Positions 25,601 through 34,579 of a stretch of DNA of 64,000 nt are shown one piece after another; position 1 is the stretch's first letter; each line of letters starts with the position of its first letter. The DNA lies in the NCBI GenBank assembly GCA_046726375.1, contig JBKPAJ010000001.1, positions 1 to 64,000 of the forward strand. Direction: 5' to 3'. The position numbers were made by a program, and so were the translations under genes. The notes beneath the pieces were generated by a model that saw nothing but the letters and a program-made list of their open reading frames with translations, ran no database searches and was not told where the DNA came from. Source of the DNA: DASPWV01 sp046726375. GTDB lineage: Bacteria; Acidobacteriota; Vicinamibacteria; Vicinamibacterales; UBA2999.

Positions 25601-28489
25601 ATGAGAGTCCGACTTTTCATTTTGGCGCTCGCGTTGAGCGTAGCGGCGACCAGCGTCGCGTACGCGCAGGTCCAGAGCGGCAGCATCAGTGGAGCAATCA
25701 GGGACGAACAGGGCGGCGTACTCCCGGGAGTCACAGTGGCCCTGCAGGGCGCGGGCCCGCCGCAGACGTTCGTGACCGAAGGCGATGGCGTGTATCGCTT
25801 TCTCAACGTGCCACCCGGCGCTTACACGCTGACGGCAACGCTTCAGGGATTCCGGACCCTCGTACGAGAGGGCGTTGTGGTCGCCGTCGGCCAGAACGTC
25901 AACCTGCCGCTCACCATGAGCGTCGCGACCGTTGAGGAAACGGTGACGGTCGCCGGTCAATCGCCGCTCGTCGATGCCAAGTCGATGGGCACGTCGACCA
26001 ACTTCTCGCAGGACGAGCTCGCGCGCGTGCCGAACTCGCGCGACCCGTGGGCACTGCTGCGCACGGTGCCTGGCGTCACGCTCGATCGCGTGAACATCGC
26101 CGGCAACGAAACCGGCCAGCAGGCCGGCTTCGTCTCCAAGGGCGGACGTCAGGGCGATGCCGTGTGGACGATGGACGGTATTCCGGTCACCGACATGGCC
26201 ACGTCGGGAGCCTCGCCGACCTACTTCGACTACGACGCGTTCGAGGAGATTCAGGTCTCGACCGGCGGCAACGACATCCGTCAGGCCACCGGCGGCGTCG
26301 GCCTCAACTTCGTTGTCAAACGCGGAACCAATCAGCTGCGCGGGACGGCGCGGGGGTACTTCACCGGCGAAAGCCTCGAAGCGACCAATGTGCCGGACGA
26401 GCTCGAGGCGAGCGGCGTCACCGGCGACACGGCCGATCACAACAAGCAGATCTCCGAGATGGGCATCGACGCCGGCGGTCCGATCGTGAAAGAGAAGCTG
26501 TTTTTCTGGGGCTCGTATGCGAAGCAGGATATTCGGCTGTTCCGCCAGTCGGCCGGCGGCATCGACCAGACGATCCTGAAGACCTACAATGCCAAGGTCA
26601 ACTGGCAGGCGACCGAAAAGGACAACGTCAACTTCCTGTTCTTCAACGGCGACAAGGTCAAGCACGGCCGCGCTCCCGGTTACGCGGGATTCGAGCCGGG
26701 ATCCGCCCGCTTCGAGCAGCACAACTACTACGAAGACAACCCCCTCCATGGGCTGTGGAAATGGGAAGACAACCGTGTCTGGAGCAGCAGCCTGTTCATG
26801 ACGGCGAAGTACGCGTACTACAACACAGGCTTCACGCTCGAGTCGCAGGACCTCACCGGCCAACTGGGCATCAGCGCGCTAAAGGATTCGACGTTCGGCA
26901 CCGCCGACTCGAACTACTTCCTGCGCCCGCAGCACACGATCAACGTCGACATGAACCACTTCCGCAACATCGGATCGGGCAGCCACGATCTCAAATTCGG
27001 GTTCGCGTGGCGACGCACCGACGCATTTGCGCAGGACATTTATCCTGGCAACATGATCGTCGCCTACGAGAATTCGGCGACGGATTTCCGCGCCCGCCTT
27101 TATCGTGAGGGCGCCGGCACCAACCGCTCGTACTACATCAGCGGGTATTTCGGTGACACGATTAGCCTTCAGCGCCTCACCCTGGATGTCGGCATCCGCT
27201 TCGACCGGCAGTACGGCCGCGCGCTGCCGTCAACCACCATCGCCAACAAGGCGTTCCCCACTCGCGTCCCTGGCATTGAATTCAGTGGGTACGATCCGCC
27301 GTTCTACTGGAACGACTGGTCGCCGCGGGTGGGCGCAACCTACGCACTCGACGAAAACCGCAAGACCATTCTGCGTGCGAGCTTCAGCCGCAATGCTGGT
27401 CAGCTTTCGGCTATCGGCGGCAACGTCGGCTACATCAACCCGAGCTCGCAGGTTGGCTACATCGAGTATCCGTGGACCGATCTGAACGGCGACCACCTGG
27501 CGCAGGACAACGAAGTCAACACCAACGCCACGATCCTCGCGTCGGGCGGCGGCTTCAACACGGCGAATCCCACTGCGGTAACCTCCGCCAACCAAGTGGA
27601 TGCGGATTTGAAGGCGCCGGTGGCGACGGGCTTCATTTTCGGCGTCGATCGCGAGCTGATGCCGAACTTCGCCGTGCAGGTGAACTACACCTACAACTGG
27701 ACGATCAATCACCCCTACACACCGTTCATCGGTCTGACATCGGCCGATTACACGCCGGGGACGCCGCTCACTGGCACGCTGCCGGATGGATCGGCGTACA
27801 ACATCCCGACGTGGATTCCCAACGCCGACAAGGTTGCGGCGGTTGGTGGCGGACGTCTCTATACGAACTACGACGGCTATACCACGAAATTCAGCGGCAT
27901 CGAGTTCGCCGTCAACAAGCGCCTGGCGAACAAATGGATGATGCGTTTGGCCGCGGCGTATAACACCCCCACCGAGGATTACGAGCAGGACCCGCCGATC
28001 ACCGACATCGGCAACCCGACGCGGCTCGACACCAACCCGCTCATCCCCGGCGGCCAGTACGCGCCCCGCAGCGGCGGCAGCGGCTCGGGCGACGTGTTCA
28101 TCAACCAGAAGTGGAACTTCAATCTCAACGGCGCCTACCAGCTGCCGTGGGACATGGAGGTCGCCGGCAACCTGTTCGGCAAGCAGGGGACGCCGTTCCC
28201 GATCTATCGCAACGCCGCACTCGGCCGCGACGGGTCCCGCCGCGTGTTGATCTCGTCGGAGCTCGACGCGGACCGGTTCGCCAACCTGTGGAACCTCGAT
28301 CTGCGATGGGCGAAGACGGCGCGCTTCGGCGATCGCGCCAACTTGCAGTTCATCGCGGACCTGTTCAACGTATTCAACAGCAACACGGAAATCAACCGAG
28401 TCCGTAATCTCGGCGCATCGAATTTCCACGCGCTGACCTCGAACCTGAGCCCGCGCATTCTCCGCTTCGGACTTCGCGTCGGCTTTTAG
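25601..28489 (+). CDS. TonB-dependent receptor, Oar-like
   Basis: 962 aa. The ATG at 25601 follows GGAGGCGAAGG; an upstream in-frame extension to 25505 lacks a site. Signal peptide FILALALSVAATSVAYAQ. Regulatory fold SISGAIRDEQGGVLPGVTVA, LQGFRTLVREGVVVAVGQNV; plug RVPNSRDPWALLRTVPGVTL and AVWTMDGIPVTDMATSG; plug end IRQATGGVGLNFVVKRGTNQ; barrel from about residue 245 (AGGPIVKEKLFFWGSYAKQD) to the aromatic end RFGLRVGF. A terminator-like hairpin sits in its leader and a clean terminator follows it. Substrate unknown. Confidence 0.93.
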   Translation: MRVRLFILALALSVAATSVAYAQVQSGSISGAIRDEQGGVLPGVTVALQGAGPPQTFVTEGDGVYRFLNVPPGAYTLTATLQGFRTLVREGVVVAVGQNVNLPLTMSVATVEETVTVAGQSPLVDAKSMGTSTNFSQDELARVPNSRDPWALLRTVPGVTLDRVNIAGNETGQQAGFVSKGGRQGDAVWTMDGIPVTDMATSGASPTYFDYDAFEEIQVSTGGNDIRQATGGVGLNFVVKRGTNQLRGTARGYFTGESLEATNVPDELEASGVTGDTADHNKQISEMGIDAGGPIVKEKLFFWGSYAKQDIRLFRQSAGGIDQTILKTYNAKVNWQATEKDNVNFLFFNGDKVKHGRAPGYAGFEPGSARFEQHNYYEDNPLHGLWKWEDNRVWSSSLFMTAKYAYYNTGFTLESQDLTGQLGISALKDSTFGTADSNYFLRPQHTINVDMNHFRNIGSGSHDLKFGFAWRRTDAFAQDIYPGNMIVAYENSATDFRARLYREGAGTNRSYYISGYFGDTISLQRLTLDVGIRFDRQYGRALPSTTIANKAFPTRVPGIEFSGYDPPFYWNDWSPRVGATYALDENRKTILRASFSRNAGQLSAIGGNVGYINPSSQVGYIEYPWTDLNGDHLAQDNEVNTNATILASGGGFNTANPTAVTSANQVDADLKAPVATGFIFGVDRELMPNFAVQVNYTYNWTINHPYTPFIGLTSADYTPGTPLTGTLPDGSAYNIPTWIPNADKVAAVGGGRLYTNYDGYTTKFSGIEFAVNKRLANKWMMRLAAAYNTPTEDYEQDPPITDIGNPTRLDTNPLIPGGQYAPRSGGSGSGDVFINQKWNFNLNGAYQLPWDMEVAGNLFGKQGTPFPIYRNAALGRDGSRRVLISSELDADRFANLWNLDLRWAKTARFGDRANLQFIADLFNVFNSNTEINRVRNLGASNFHALTSNLSPRILRFGLRVGF

Positions 28490-28496
28490 CTCTTCG

Positions 28497-28531
28497 CTGT
28501 AGCTGTCAGCTCTCGGCTGTCAGTTGTCAGC
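28497..28531. repeat. Word tract GCTGTCAGCTCTCGG
   Basis: CTGTAGCTGTCAGCTCTCGG and CTGTCAGTTGTCAGCTCGG repeat a CTGTCAGCT word right after the receptor stop. A facing arm of the same word (GCCGAGAGCTGAGAGCTGCTG) is found at 29388-29404, beyond the next three genes. Confidence 0.5.
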
Positions 28532-28542
28532 TCGGTCAAGAC

Positions 28543-28586
28543 CGCCCGTGGGATTCGGCACAAGCGATCCCACGGGCGTTTTGTTT
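28543..28586 (+). terminator. Rho-independent terminator of the TonB receptor gene
   Basis: CGCCCGTGGGAT (28543-28554) pairs perfectly with ATCCCACGGGCG (28567-28578) across a 12-nt loop, followed by TTTTGTTT. It lies 54 bp after the receptor stop and touches the end of the convergent SRPBCC gene. Confidence 0.9.
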
Positions 28587-29019
28587 ATGTCCGCGTTTCG
28601 CCAACCCGCTTGCCGAGACTGTCGATAAACGCATCCATCGTCGCCGTGTGGCCAAATACGAAGCGCGACATGAAGCGAAAGACCGGGTTGTAGACCTCTC
28701 CGCGCTCGGTGATCGTGAGCCGCGTCCCATCGCCCTCGGGCACAAACTCGAAGGTCCACGTTCCGCCAAACGCCTGGCCGGGCGCGACGCGCATCACCAA
28801 CCGCGAAGGCGGCCGGTTTTCAGCGACTTCCATGCGCACGTCGCTGGTCTTTTGTTCCTCTTCGACTTGTTGTTGCACCGCAGGGTAAAGCTGCTCTCGC
28901 GGCTGATTGAATCTCGCGCTGCGCGAGGCCTGATGGCCTTGCGGCAGCATGCAGCCGACGATCGCCACCACAGCGACGACGGCGACAAGAACGACAAGCG
29001 TCCAAACGATCCATTTCAT
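28585..29019 (-). CDS. SRPBCC-family (START-like) protein with N-terminal membrane anchor
   Basis: 144 aa. Residues 3-23 are one hydrophobic helix (IVWTLVVLVAVVAVVAIVG) with Cys23 near its end, so a membrane anchor or lipoprotein-like start. The rest is a START/polyketide-cyclase-like domain: SARFNQPREQLYPAVQ, PSRLVMRVAPGQAFGGTWTF, EFVPEGDGTRLTITERGEVY. Its ATG overlaps the stop of the MarR-like gene (ATGA), which makes it the coupled second gene of that operon, and so probably regulated by the operator at 29310. Ligand unknown. Confidence 0.8.
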   Translation of the reverse strand: MKWIVWTLVVLVAVVAVVAIVGCMLPQGHQASRSARFNQPREQLYPAVQQQVEEEQKTSDVRMEVAENRPPSRLVMRVAPGQAFGGTWTFEFVPEGDGTRLTITERGEVYNPVFRFMSRFVFGHTATMDAFIDSLGKRVGETRT

Positions 29020-29285
29020 CGCTCGGCCTCCCCTGAGCGACTCGCGATCATCGCAGTCGAAGCGCTCCAGTTGGTTGGTATGGCGTCGGCCGCGCGCGCA
29101 AGAAGACCAAGACCATCAACCGCGCGCACCGCGGCGTGTTCCTCGAGATGACCGAGAAAGGTCGATTCGGCTTCGGTCAGATTCGCGCGCGCCGACGTGC
29201 GGCGAGTGTGTTGAATGTGACAGGCAAGATAGATGCGCGGGTAGAACGCCTGGACGGCGCGGACATCATTGGAGGAGACCGCCAT
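29016..29285 (-). CDS. MarR-like regulator that appears to have lost its winged helix-turn-helix core
   Basis: 89 aa. The N-terminus (VRAVQAFYPRIYLACHIQHT, LTEAESTFLGHLEEHAA) looks like helices 1-2 of a MarR protein. Instead of a recognition helix and wing, the text jumps at about residue 55 to VDGLGLLARAADA, which resembles the last dimerisation helix. So about 50-60 central residues seem removed by an in-frame deletion. It keeps its ATGA coupling to the SRPBCC gene. Either dead, or a dimerisation-only protein. The family call rests on short segments. Confidence 0.55.
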   Translation of the reverse strand: MAVSSNDVRAVQAFYPRIYLACHIQHTRRTSARANLTEAESTFLGHLEEHAAVRAVDGLGLLARAADAIPTNWSASTAMIASRSGEAER

Positions 29286-29309
29286 GGGCGGTCATGCTAC
29301 GGGCGCGTA

Positions 29310-29332
29310 GATAGTTCGTCAAACGAACTATC
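29310..29332. promoter_or_regulatory. Palindromic operator upstream of the MarR-like gene
   Basis: GATAGTTCGT, spacer CAA, then ACGAACTATC: perfect 10-bp arms with a 3-bp spacer, centred 36 bp upstream of the ATG at 29285. Size, symmetry and place fit autoregulation by a MarR dimer. The present 89-aa protein probably cannot bind it, so a paralogue may. Confidence 0.75.
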
Positions 29333-29408
29333 CGTGGATAGGGAATCAAAACGCAAAAAACGTGAGGCGCCGTCCGGTTGAAAGCCGAGAGCTGAGAGCT
29401 GCTGACCG

Positions 29409-29798
29409 CTACCGTGGTGCCTGAGGTGCCTTGGCACCGTTAGCCACGCCGTTGACCGACTCGAGCCAGGTCGCGATTTGTTCGCGCGACCAGCGATGAT
29501 CGTCGTTGAGATGCACGATGAGCGCGGCCAAAGTCAGCTTCTTCTTGCAGTCGTCACCGCCTGGGCAGCGGCGGATCGTGCCTTCGAGGCAGTCGAAAAA
29601 CCACTCGAGATCTTTCGTCGGATGGACTCCTTCGGCCTGACGGGGCAGCCGGTACATCCCCTCGTAGGCGGCGCCGAGCGCACAGGACGCCCGTTGACCT
29701 TTGAAATAGTCGCCATACGCCTGTTCGGGACGACGTTGCGCGCCCGCCCGGATAAAGGAGGCGAGCTCGCGTTCCCCGTGGTGGTCCTGCTCAGACAT
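29409..29798 (-). CDS. Conserved small protein of unknown function with a possible zinc site
   Basis: 129 aa, acidic-basic soluble protein. I do not know its name, but it has the feel of a conserved family: CALGAAYEGMYRL, then RRCPGGDDCKKKL and LIVHLNDDHRWSREQIATWL. The spacing Cys-x5-Cys-x12-His-x4-His could bind zinc. The C-terminal NGAKAPQAPR is encoded by the GGTGCCTGAGGTGCC word, resembling a repeat that has become part of the gene. Preceded by GGAGGCGG-like bases. No operon partner. Confidence 0.65.
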   Translation of the reverse strand: MSEQDHHGERELASFIRAGAQRRPEQAYGDYFKGQRASCALGAAYEGMYRLPRQAEGVHPTKDLEWFFDCLEGTIRRCPGGDDCKKKLTLAALIVHLNDDHRWSREQIATWLESVNGVANGAKAPQAPR

Positions 29799-29957
29799 GG
29801 TCCGCCTCTAAGCAAAATTTAACCCGGAAACGCGCCGGCCGATGATCGAAGATTCGATCGTGTGGGATGAACGGCGATACAAGAACGCCCACCTGCATGT
29901 CCGGGGCGTCCGAATACGCACAGTTTGCAGAAACTGAGGCAAGGCGTCAGAAATTGA

Positions 29958-30015
29958 AAAGGGGACTGTCCCCTTTACCGCTTGGCAGAACACGAAATGG
30001 GGACAGGCCCCATTT
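29958..30015. repeat. Paired REP-like palindromes (GGGGAC type)
   Basis: AAAGGGGAC-T-GTCCCCTTT (29958-29976) is a perfect palindrome. A second hairpin AAATGGGG...CCCCATTT follows at 29995-30015. Two REPs spaced 18 bp apart form a BIME-like unit. No REP transposase gene lies in the window. The rest of 29799-30080 is a C-rich spacer with nothing else clear. Confidence 0.75.
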
Positions 30016-30080
30016 CAGTTTTTTCCACGCCCGCCGGCCCGCGTGCTTGCCCGACCCGCCCGACCCTTCCCAACCCGCCC

Positions 30081-30133
30081 GACCGGCCCGCCTCCCGCCT
30101 GACCGGCCCGCCTCCCGCCCGACCGGCCCGCCT
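30081..30133. repeat. 20-bp direct repeat at the 3' end of the LytTR gene
   Basis: GACCGGCCCGCCTCCCGCCT recurs at 30081, 30101 (one change) and partly at 30121. The third copy runs into the stop codon of the LytTR regulator gene. Confidence 0.8.
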
Positions 30134-30902
30134 AAAACGCCTTCCCCAGCCGCTCCTGCAGCTTCTCCCGGTACCCTCGGCTCAGCGTCAATCGCGTGCC
30201 GTTCTGGAGCACGACCACATATTCTCCGTTGAACCAGGGCTGAAGCTCCTTGATGCGATCGGTGTTGACAATGCGGGAGCGGTGGATGCGGACGAAGCGT
30301 CGGGCGTCGAGCCGCGCTTCCATGTTGTTCATGGTTTCGCGGAAGAGATGCGAGTCTTCGCTCAAATGCAGACGCACGTAGTTGCCTGCGGCTTCAATCC
30401 AGTCGATTTGATCGGTGCGCAAGAAGAAGACGCGCCCGCCCGACTTGACCACGAGGCGATCCAGCCGTTGCGGTTCGGGCTTGAGATCCTGCACCAGCGC
30501 CAAGAGCCGCTTTCCGAGATCGCCGGCGCGCCGGCGCTCGAGATGCTCACGTGCATGACGCAGCGTTTGCTGGAAGCGATCGCGACCGAACGGCTTGAGC
30601 AAATAATCAATGGCGTGCACTTCGAACGCGCGCAGCGCGTACTCGTCGTAGGCGGTCACGAACACCACTGCCGGCATGCGATCCGCACCGACCTGCTGAA
30701 TCACGTTGAAGCCGTCGCTCCCCGGCATTTGCACGTCGAGAAACACCAGATCCGGCGACTGCTGCTGGATGGCGTTGATAGCCTGCTGGCCGTCGGTGCA
30801 CTCACCGATGAGCTCGATGTCCTGCTCCTGTTGCAACAGCCCCACGATTCGTTCGCGCGCGACAGGCTCGTCGTCGATGACCATCGTTCGGATCTTGTTC
30901 AC
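30132..30902 (-). CDS. LytTR-family response regulator
   Basis: 256 aa. Receiver 1-120 with acidic D10/D11, phospho-acceptor D56 (DLVFLDVQMPGSDGF) and the HAIDYLLKPF end. LytTR DNA-binding domain about 148-250 (VKSGGRVFFLRTDQIDWIEA, RFVRIHRSRIVNTDRIKELQ, LTLSRGYREKLQERLG). The GTG start overlaps the kinase stop (GTGA) and has GGAGGGA 7 nt upstream, so the pair is translationally coupled. Targets unknown; none of the neighbours carries an obvious LytTR site that I could identify. Confidence 0.93.
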   Translation of the reverse strand: MNKIRTMVIDDEPVARERIVGLLQQEQDIELIGECTDGQQAINAIQQQSPDLVFLDVQMPGSDGFNVIQQVGADRMPAVVFVTAYDEYALRAFEVHAIDYLLKPFGRDRFQQTLRHAREHLERRRAGDLGKRLLALVQDLKPEPQRLDRLVVKSGGRVFFLRTDQIDWIEAAGNYVRLHLSEDSHLFRETMNNMEARLDARRFVRIHRSRIVNTDRIKELQPWFNGEYVVVLQNGTRLTLSRGYREKLQERLGKAF

Positions 30903-32104
30903 GCGACTCCCTCCTGAGCAGCTTCTACGAGCGGAATGGCGATCAACACCTGCAGACCGCCCCCGGCCGGTTGCCGGAATTCAAACCGATGATCGGACCC
31001 GTACAGATGCTGCAGACGCGAACGGGTATTCGTGAGGCCCACGCCGCGATTGAAGTCGCTCAATCGCGCCGCCGACAGCCCCCTCCCGTCGTCCCGCACT
31101 TCGAGCTCGAGCAACGGACCGACGCGCCGCGAACGGATTTCAATCCGTCCCGGACTCACCCTCGGCGCGATGCCGTGCTTGATAGAGTTTTCGACGAGCG
31201 GCTGAAGAATAAGGTTGGGCACCAGCGCATCGAGCGTGTCGGGCCGAACGTCGAATACCACGGTGAGACGATCGCGGAAACGCGTTTGTTCGATCTCCAG
31301 GTATTTCGACAGAAAATCGAGTTCCGCCTTGAGCGTGGTCTCCTGCACGTTGACGGTTTGCAGTGAGATGCGCAGCAGATCGCTCAACTTCGCGATCATG
31401 TTGTCCGCCGCGTCCACGTCGCGATGCATCAGCGCCGAAATCGTATTCAGCGTGTTGAACAGGAAATGCGGCTGCAGCTGCCGCTGGAGCGCCTGCAACT
31501 GCGCTTCGACGAGGTGGGTTTCGAGCTGAATCGCCCGGCGCGCCCGCTCGTACGCTTCGCGCTGATACCACCGCGTGTGCGAGAGGCCGATGATGGCCCA
31601 GTAGGTCATCATCTCCCAGTCGAAATTCAGGAAGAACATCCGCTGCGCCTCGACCTGCCAGGGGCTCGAAGGCTCCTGAATGACGGCGAAAATCGCCATG
31701 CGTGACGCCACGGTCAGCGCCACGTGGAGCAGCGTCGCGATGACGACGCCGCCGATGTGCACCACCATCGACAGCTTCCATGCGCGCCGCTCGAAGGGAA
31801 ACCGGCGTGCAAGCCAGATGATGCCCGGCGTGAGGATCGCCCACGAATACCAATAGGAAAGGTTGAGTGTGAGCAGCAGCGGGAACGACGCCGGCCGTTC
31901 CGTGAACGACGAGACGAAGTAGTAAGCCTGGAAGCCGGAGAAGAATCCGAGCGCGGTCGCGACCGCAAAGATCACACGCGGCGGAACCGCGGCGCGCGCG
32001 ATATCCGTCCCACCTTTCGTCCCACCGGTAAGGAGTTCGTGCACGGTTTGCGGCAGAGATGCGAATCGCGTACCGCTCGTCACGCGCGGCCAATCCGTCG
32101 TCAC
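30899..32104 (-). CDS. LytS-type sensor histidine kinase (His_kinase family)
   Basis: 401 aa. Four membrane helices at about 44-66, 75-98, 112-135 and 158-175 form the sensor part. The kinase core has His213 in LQRQLQPHFLFNTLNTISAL, the N box LILQPLVENSIKHGI and the glycine box VRDDGRGLSAARL with GVGLTNTRSRLQHLYG. The GTG start at 32104 has a weak ribosome site, so the start is unsure by some codons. It is coupled to the LytTR regulator. The signal is unknown. Confidence 0.92.
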   Translation of the reverse strand: MTTDWPRVTSGTRFASLPQTVHELLTGGTKGGTDIARAAVPPRVIFAVATALGFFSGFQAYYFVSSFTERPASFPLLLTLNLSYWYSWAILTPGIIWLARRFPFERRAWKLSMVVHIGGVVIATLLHVALTVASRMAIFAVIQEPSSPWQVEAQRMFFLNFDWEMMTYWAIIGLSHTRWYQREAYERARRAIQLETHLVEAQLQALQRQLQPHFLFNTLNTISALMHRDVDAADNMIAKLSDLLRISLQTVNVQETTLKAELDFLSKYLEIEQTRFRDRLTVVFDVRPDTLDALVPNLILQPLVENSIKHGIAPRVSPGRIEIRSRRVGPLLELEVRDDGRGLSAARLSDFNRGVGLTNTRSRLQHLYGSDHRFEFRQPAGGGLQVLIAIPLVEAAQEGVA

Positions 32105-32168
32105 GCCGAAAATCGCACCGAGAACCGTGCGTTATGGAAACGGGCAGTGGTCGTCTGTGGGACGGCGT

Positions 32169-34388
32169 TCAACTCTGTGGATCAACCTTCAGAAGAACGA
32201 ATCCAAGCGGCGGCACGATAAGGGTCAACGACGCCGAGAACCCATGCGATGGGCGAGCGATGCCGTGGAGCACGCCGTTGCGGACGTTGCTGCCGCCGTA
32301 GATGTCCGCATCGCTGTTGAGCAGTTCGCGGTAGGCGCCGGGCTGAGGGACGCCGATCCGATAGTCGTAGCGAGGCACTGGGGTGAAATTGACGACGACC
32401 ACGCTCGCGTTGGCCGGGTCGCGGGCAAAGCGGAGGAAGGAGATCACGCTGTTCTCGTGGTCGTGCACGTCGATCCAGGAAAAGCCCGACGGATCGAAAT
32501 CCACCTCCCACAGCGCGCGATCCCACGTGTAGGTGCGATTCAGATCGCGCACCCAGCGCTGCAAGCCGGCATGGCGCGGATCGCCGAGCGCTTCCCAATC
32601 GAGCTCGGCGTCGTGGTTCCACTCGCGCGACTGGCCGATCTCCGATCCCATGAACAACAGCTTCTTGCCCGGATGCGTGTACATGTAACCGAAAAGCGCG
32701 CGCAAGGTGGCGTGCTTCTGCCAGACATCGCCGGCCATCTTTTCGATGAGGGATCGCTTGCCGTGCACGACTTCGTCATGCGACAACGGCAGAATGAAGT
32801 TTTCCGTAAACGCGTAGAGCAGTGAGAATGAAATCTTCCCGTGATCGTACTTGCGGTAGATCGGATTCTGTTGGCAGTACGACAGCATGTCGTGCATCCA
32901 GCCCATGTTCCACTTATAGGTGAAGCCGAGGCCGACCACGTGTACCGGCCGGCTCACGCCGGGCCATGCGGTTGACTCTTCGGCGATCATCGCGACGCCG
33001 GGATGCTCGGCGCCCATCATGCGATTGAGGTCGCGTAAGAAATCGATCGCATCGAGGTTTTCACGTCCCCCGAAGCGATTGGGAATCCACTCCCCCGCTT
33101 TTCGCGAGTAATCGAGATAGAGCATCGACGCGACCGCGTCGACGCGCAGGCCGTCCACGTGGAACTCCTCGATCCAGTAGAGCGCGTTGCTCAAGAGAAA
33201 CGAGCGCACTTCGTGCCGCCCGTAGTTGAAGATCAGCGTGCCCCAGTCCTGATGCTCGCCCTGCCGCGGATCGGCGTGCTCGTACACCGCAGTTCCGTCG
33301 AATCGCGCCAGGCCGTGCAGATCCTTTGGAAAGTGACCGGGCACCCAGTCGAGAATGACGCCGAGACCCTCGCGGTGGCAGACATCGACGAAATACTTGA
33401 AGTCCTCCGGCCGGCCGAAACGGCTGGTTGGCGCGAAGAATCCGATGACCTGATAGCCCCACGAACCCGAAAACGGATGCTCCATCACCGGCATCAGCTC
33501 GATGTGGGTGAATCCCATCTCCTTGACGTACGGCACCAGTGTGTCGGCCAACTCGCGATACGAGAGAAAGCCTCCATCAGGTTGCCGCCGCCAGCTGCCA
33601 AGATGGATCTCGTAGATGGACATCGGTGACTGCAGCCACGCCTGGGTACGCGATCGCCGCTGAATCCACTCGGCGTCGCCCCACTCGTAACCGCTCGCAC
33701 TCCACACGATTGACGCCGTGCGCGGAGGCAACTCGAAATAGCGACCGCACGGATCGGACTTGAGCATCGGCTGGTTGTGCGGCGTGATGATTTCGAATTT
33801 GTACCGATCGCCCAGGCCAAGCTCGGGGATGAAGATCTCCCACAGCCCCGACGGCACCAACGTCCGCATCGGGTGCACGCGCCCGTCCCACCCGTTGAAA
33901 TCGCCGACCACGCTGACACGCTTCGCACTTGGGGCCCACACCGCGAAGTGCACACCACGCTGAGTACCGTGTTGAATCGGCCGCGCGCCAAGGCGATTGA
34001 ACGCGCGCACATTTGTGCCTTCGGCAAACAGATACTGATCGAACTCGGTCAGCACGGGCCCGTAGCGATAGGGATCGTCGAGTTCCAGCTCACTGCCGTC
34101 CCGCCACGTGATGCGGAGGCGGTAGTCGAAGCCGTCGCGCGTGGCCCCGTCCACCCACGCTTCGAAGACGCCTTCGTGATGCAGGCGCGCCATCGGGATG
34201 ACGCGATTGGTGCCGCGCTCGACGACGGCGATCGACTCCGCATGTGGACGGAATGCTCGGATGGCGAGACCTGAGAGGCCGTTCTGGCGGACCTCATGCG
34301 GTCCCAACACCCCAAAGGGATCGGCGTGACGGCCGTGCGCGAGCGCGTCGATTGTTGTCTCGGACAAGGTAGCGGGTGCGGTCGACAT
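32169..34388 (-). CDS. glgB: 1,4-alpha-glucan branching enzyme
   Basis: 739 aa from the ATG at 34388. GH13 enzyme that makes alpha-1,6 branches in glycogen. N-terminal branching-enzyme module (HADPFGVLGPHEV, VWAPSAKRVSVVGDFNGWDG), CBM48, then the catalytic barrel: GVILDWVPGHFPKDLHGLA, nucleophile Asp in VDGLRVDAVASMLYLDYSRK, acid Glu in IAEESTAWPGVSRPV, and LPLSHDEVVHGKRSLI. A C-terminal beta domain ends FVLLKVDPQS. No ribosome site is clear; an ATG 24 bp upstream is an alternative. No other glg gene is beside it, but trehalose genes lie 20 kb away. Confidence 0.96.
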   Translation of the reverse strand: MSTAPATLSETTIDALAHGRHADPFGVLGPHEVRQNGLSGLAIRAFRPHAESIAVVERGTNRVIPMARLHHEGVFEAWVDGATRDGFDYRLRITWRDGSELELDDPYRYGPVLTEFDQYLFAEGTNVRAFNRLGARPIQHGTQRGVHFAVWAPSAKRVSVVGDFNGWDGRVHPMRTLVPSGLWEIFIPELGLGDRYKFEIITPHNQPMLKSDPCGRYFELPPRTASIVWSASGYEWGDAEWIQRRSRTQAWLQSPMSIYEIHLGSWRRQPDGGFLSYRELADTLVPYVKEMGFTHIELMPVMEHPFSGSWGYQVIGFFAPTSRFGRPEDFKYFVDVCHREGLGVILDWVPGHFPKDLHGLARFDGTAVYEHADPRQGEHQDWGTLIFNYGRHEVRSFLLSNALYWIEEFHVDGLRVDAVASMLYLDYSRKAGEWIPNRFGGRENLDAIDFLRDLNRMMGAEHPGVAMIAEESTAWPGVSRPVHVVGLGFTYKWNMGWMHDMLSYCQQNPIYRKYDHGKISFSLLYAFTENFILPLSHDEVVHGKRSLIEKMAGDVWQKHATLRALFGYMYTHPGKKLLFMGSEIGQSREWNHDAELDWEALGDPRHAGLQRWVRDLNRTYTWDRALWEVDFDPSGFSWIDVHDHENSVISFLRFARDPANASVVVVNFTPVPRYDYRIGVPQPGAYRELLNSDADIYGGSNVRNGVLHGIARPSHGFSASLTLIVPPLGFVLLKVDPQS

Positions 34389-34458
34389 GAGGTGACGGAA
34401 TTCTAACAACATGCCACGCGCTGGGTCAGCCGAGCTTTCTATTCTGCGCGATTCTCGC

Positions 34459-34487
34459 TTGCGCGCGTCATCGCAATCTCCTAGAGT
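34459..34487 (+). promoter_or_regulatory. Possible sigma-70 type promoter of a TonB receptor gene
   Basis: TTGCGC and TAGAGT separated by 17 bp, about 90 bp before the receptor ATG. Only a partial match to consensus; offered as a candidate. Confidence 0.3.
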
Positions 34488-34579
34488 GGCCCGCGATTAG
34501 TCGCTGACCGTTTGTCGCACTCGTTCCGCAAGGTGGTAGCTCGGGTATTTGCTGTTTTGGGCCGACCAAGGAGGGCGTC

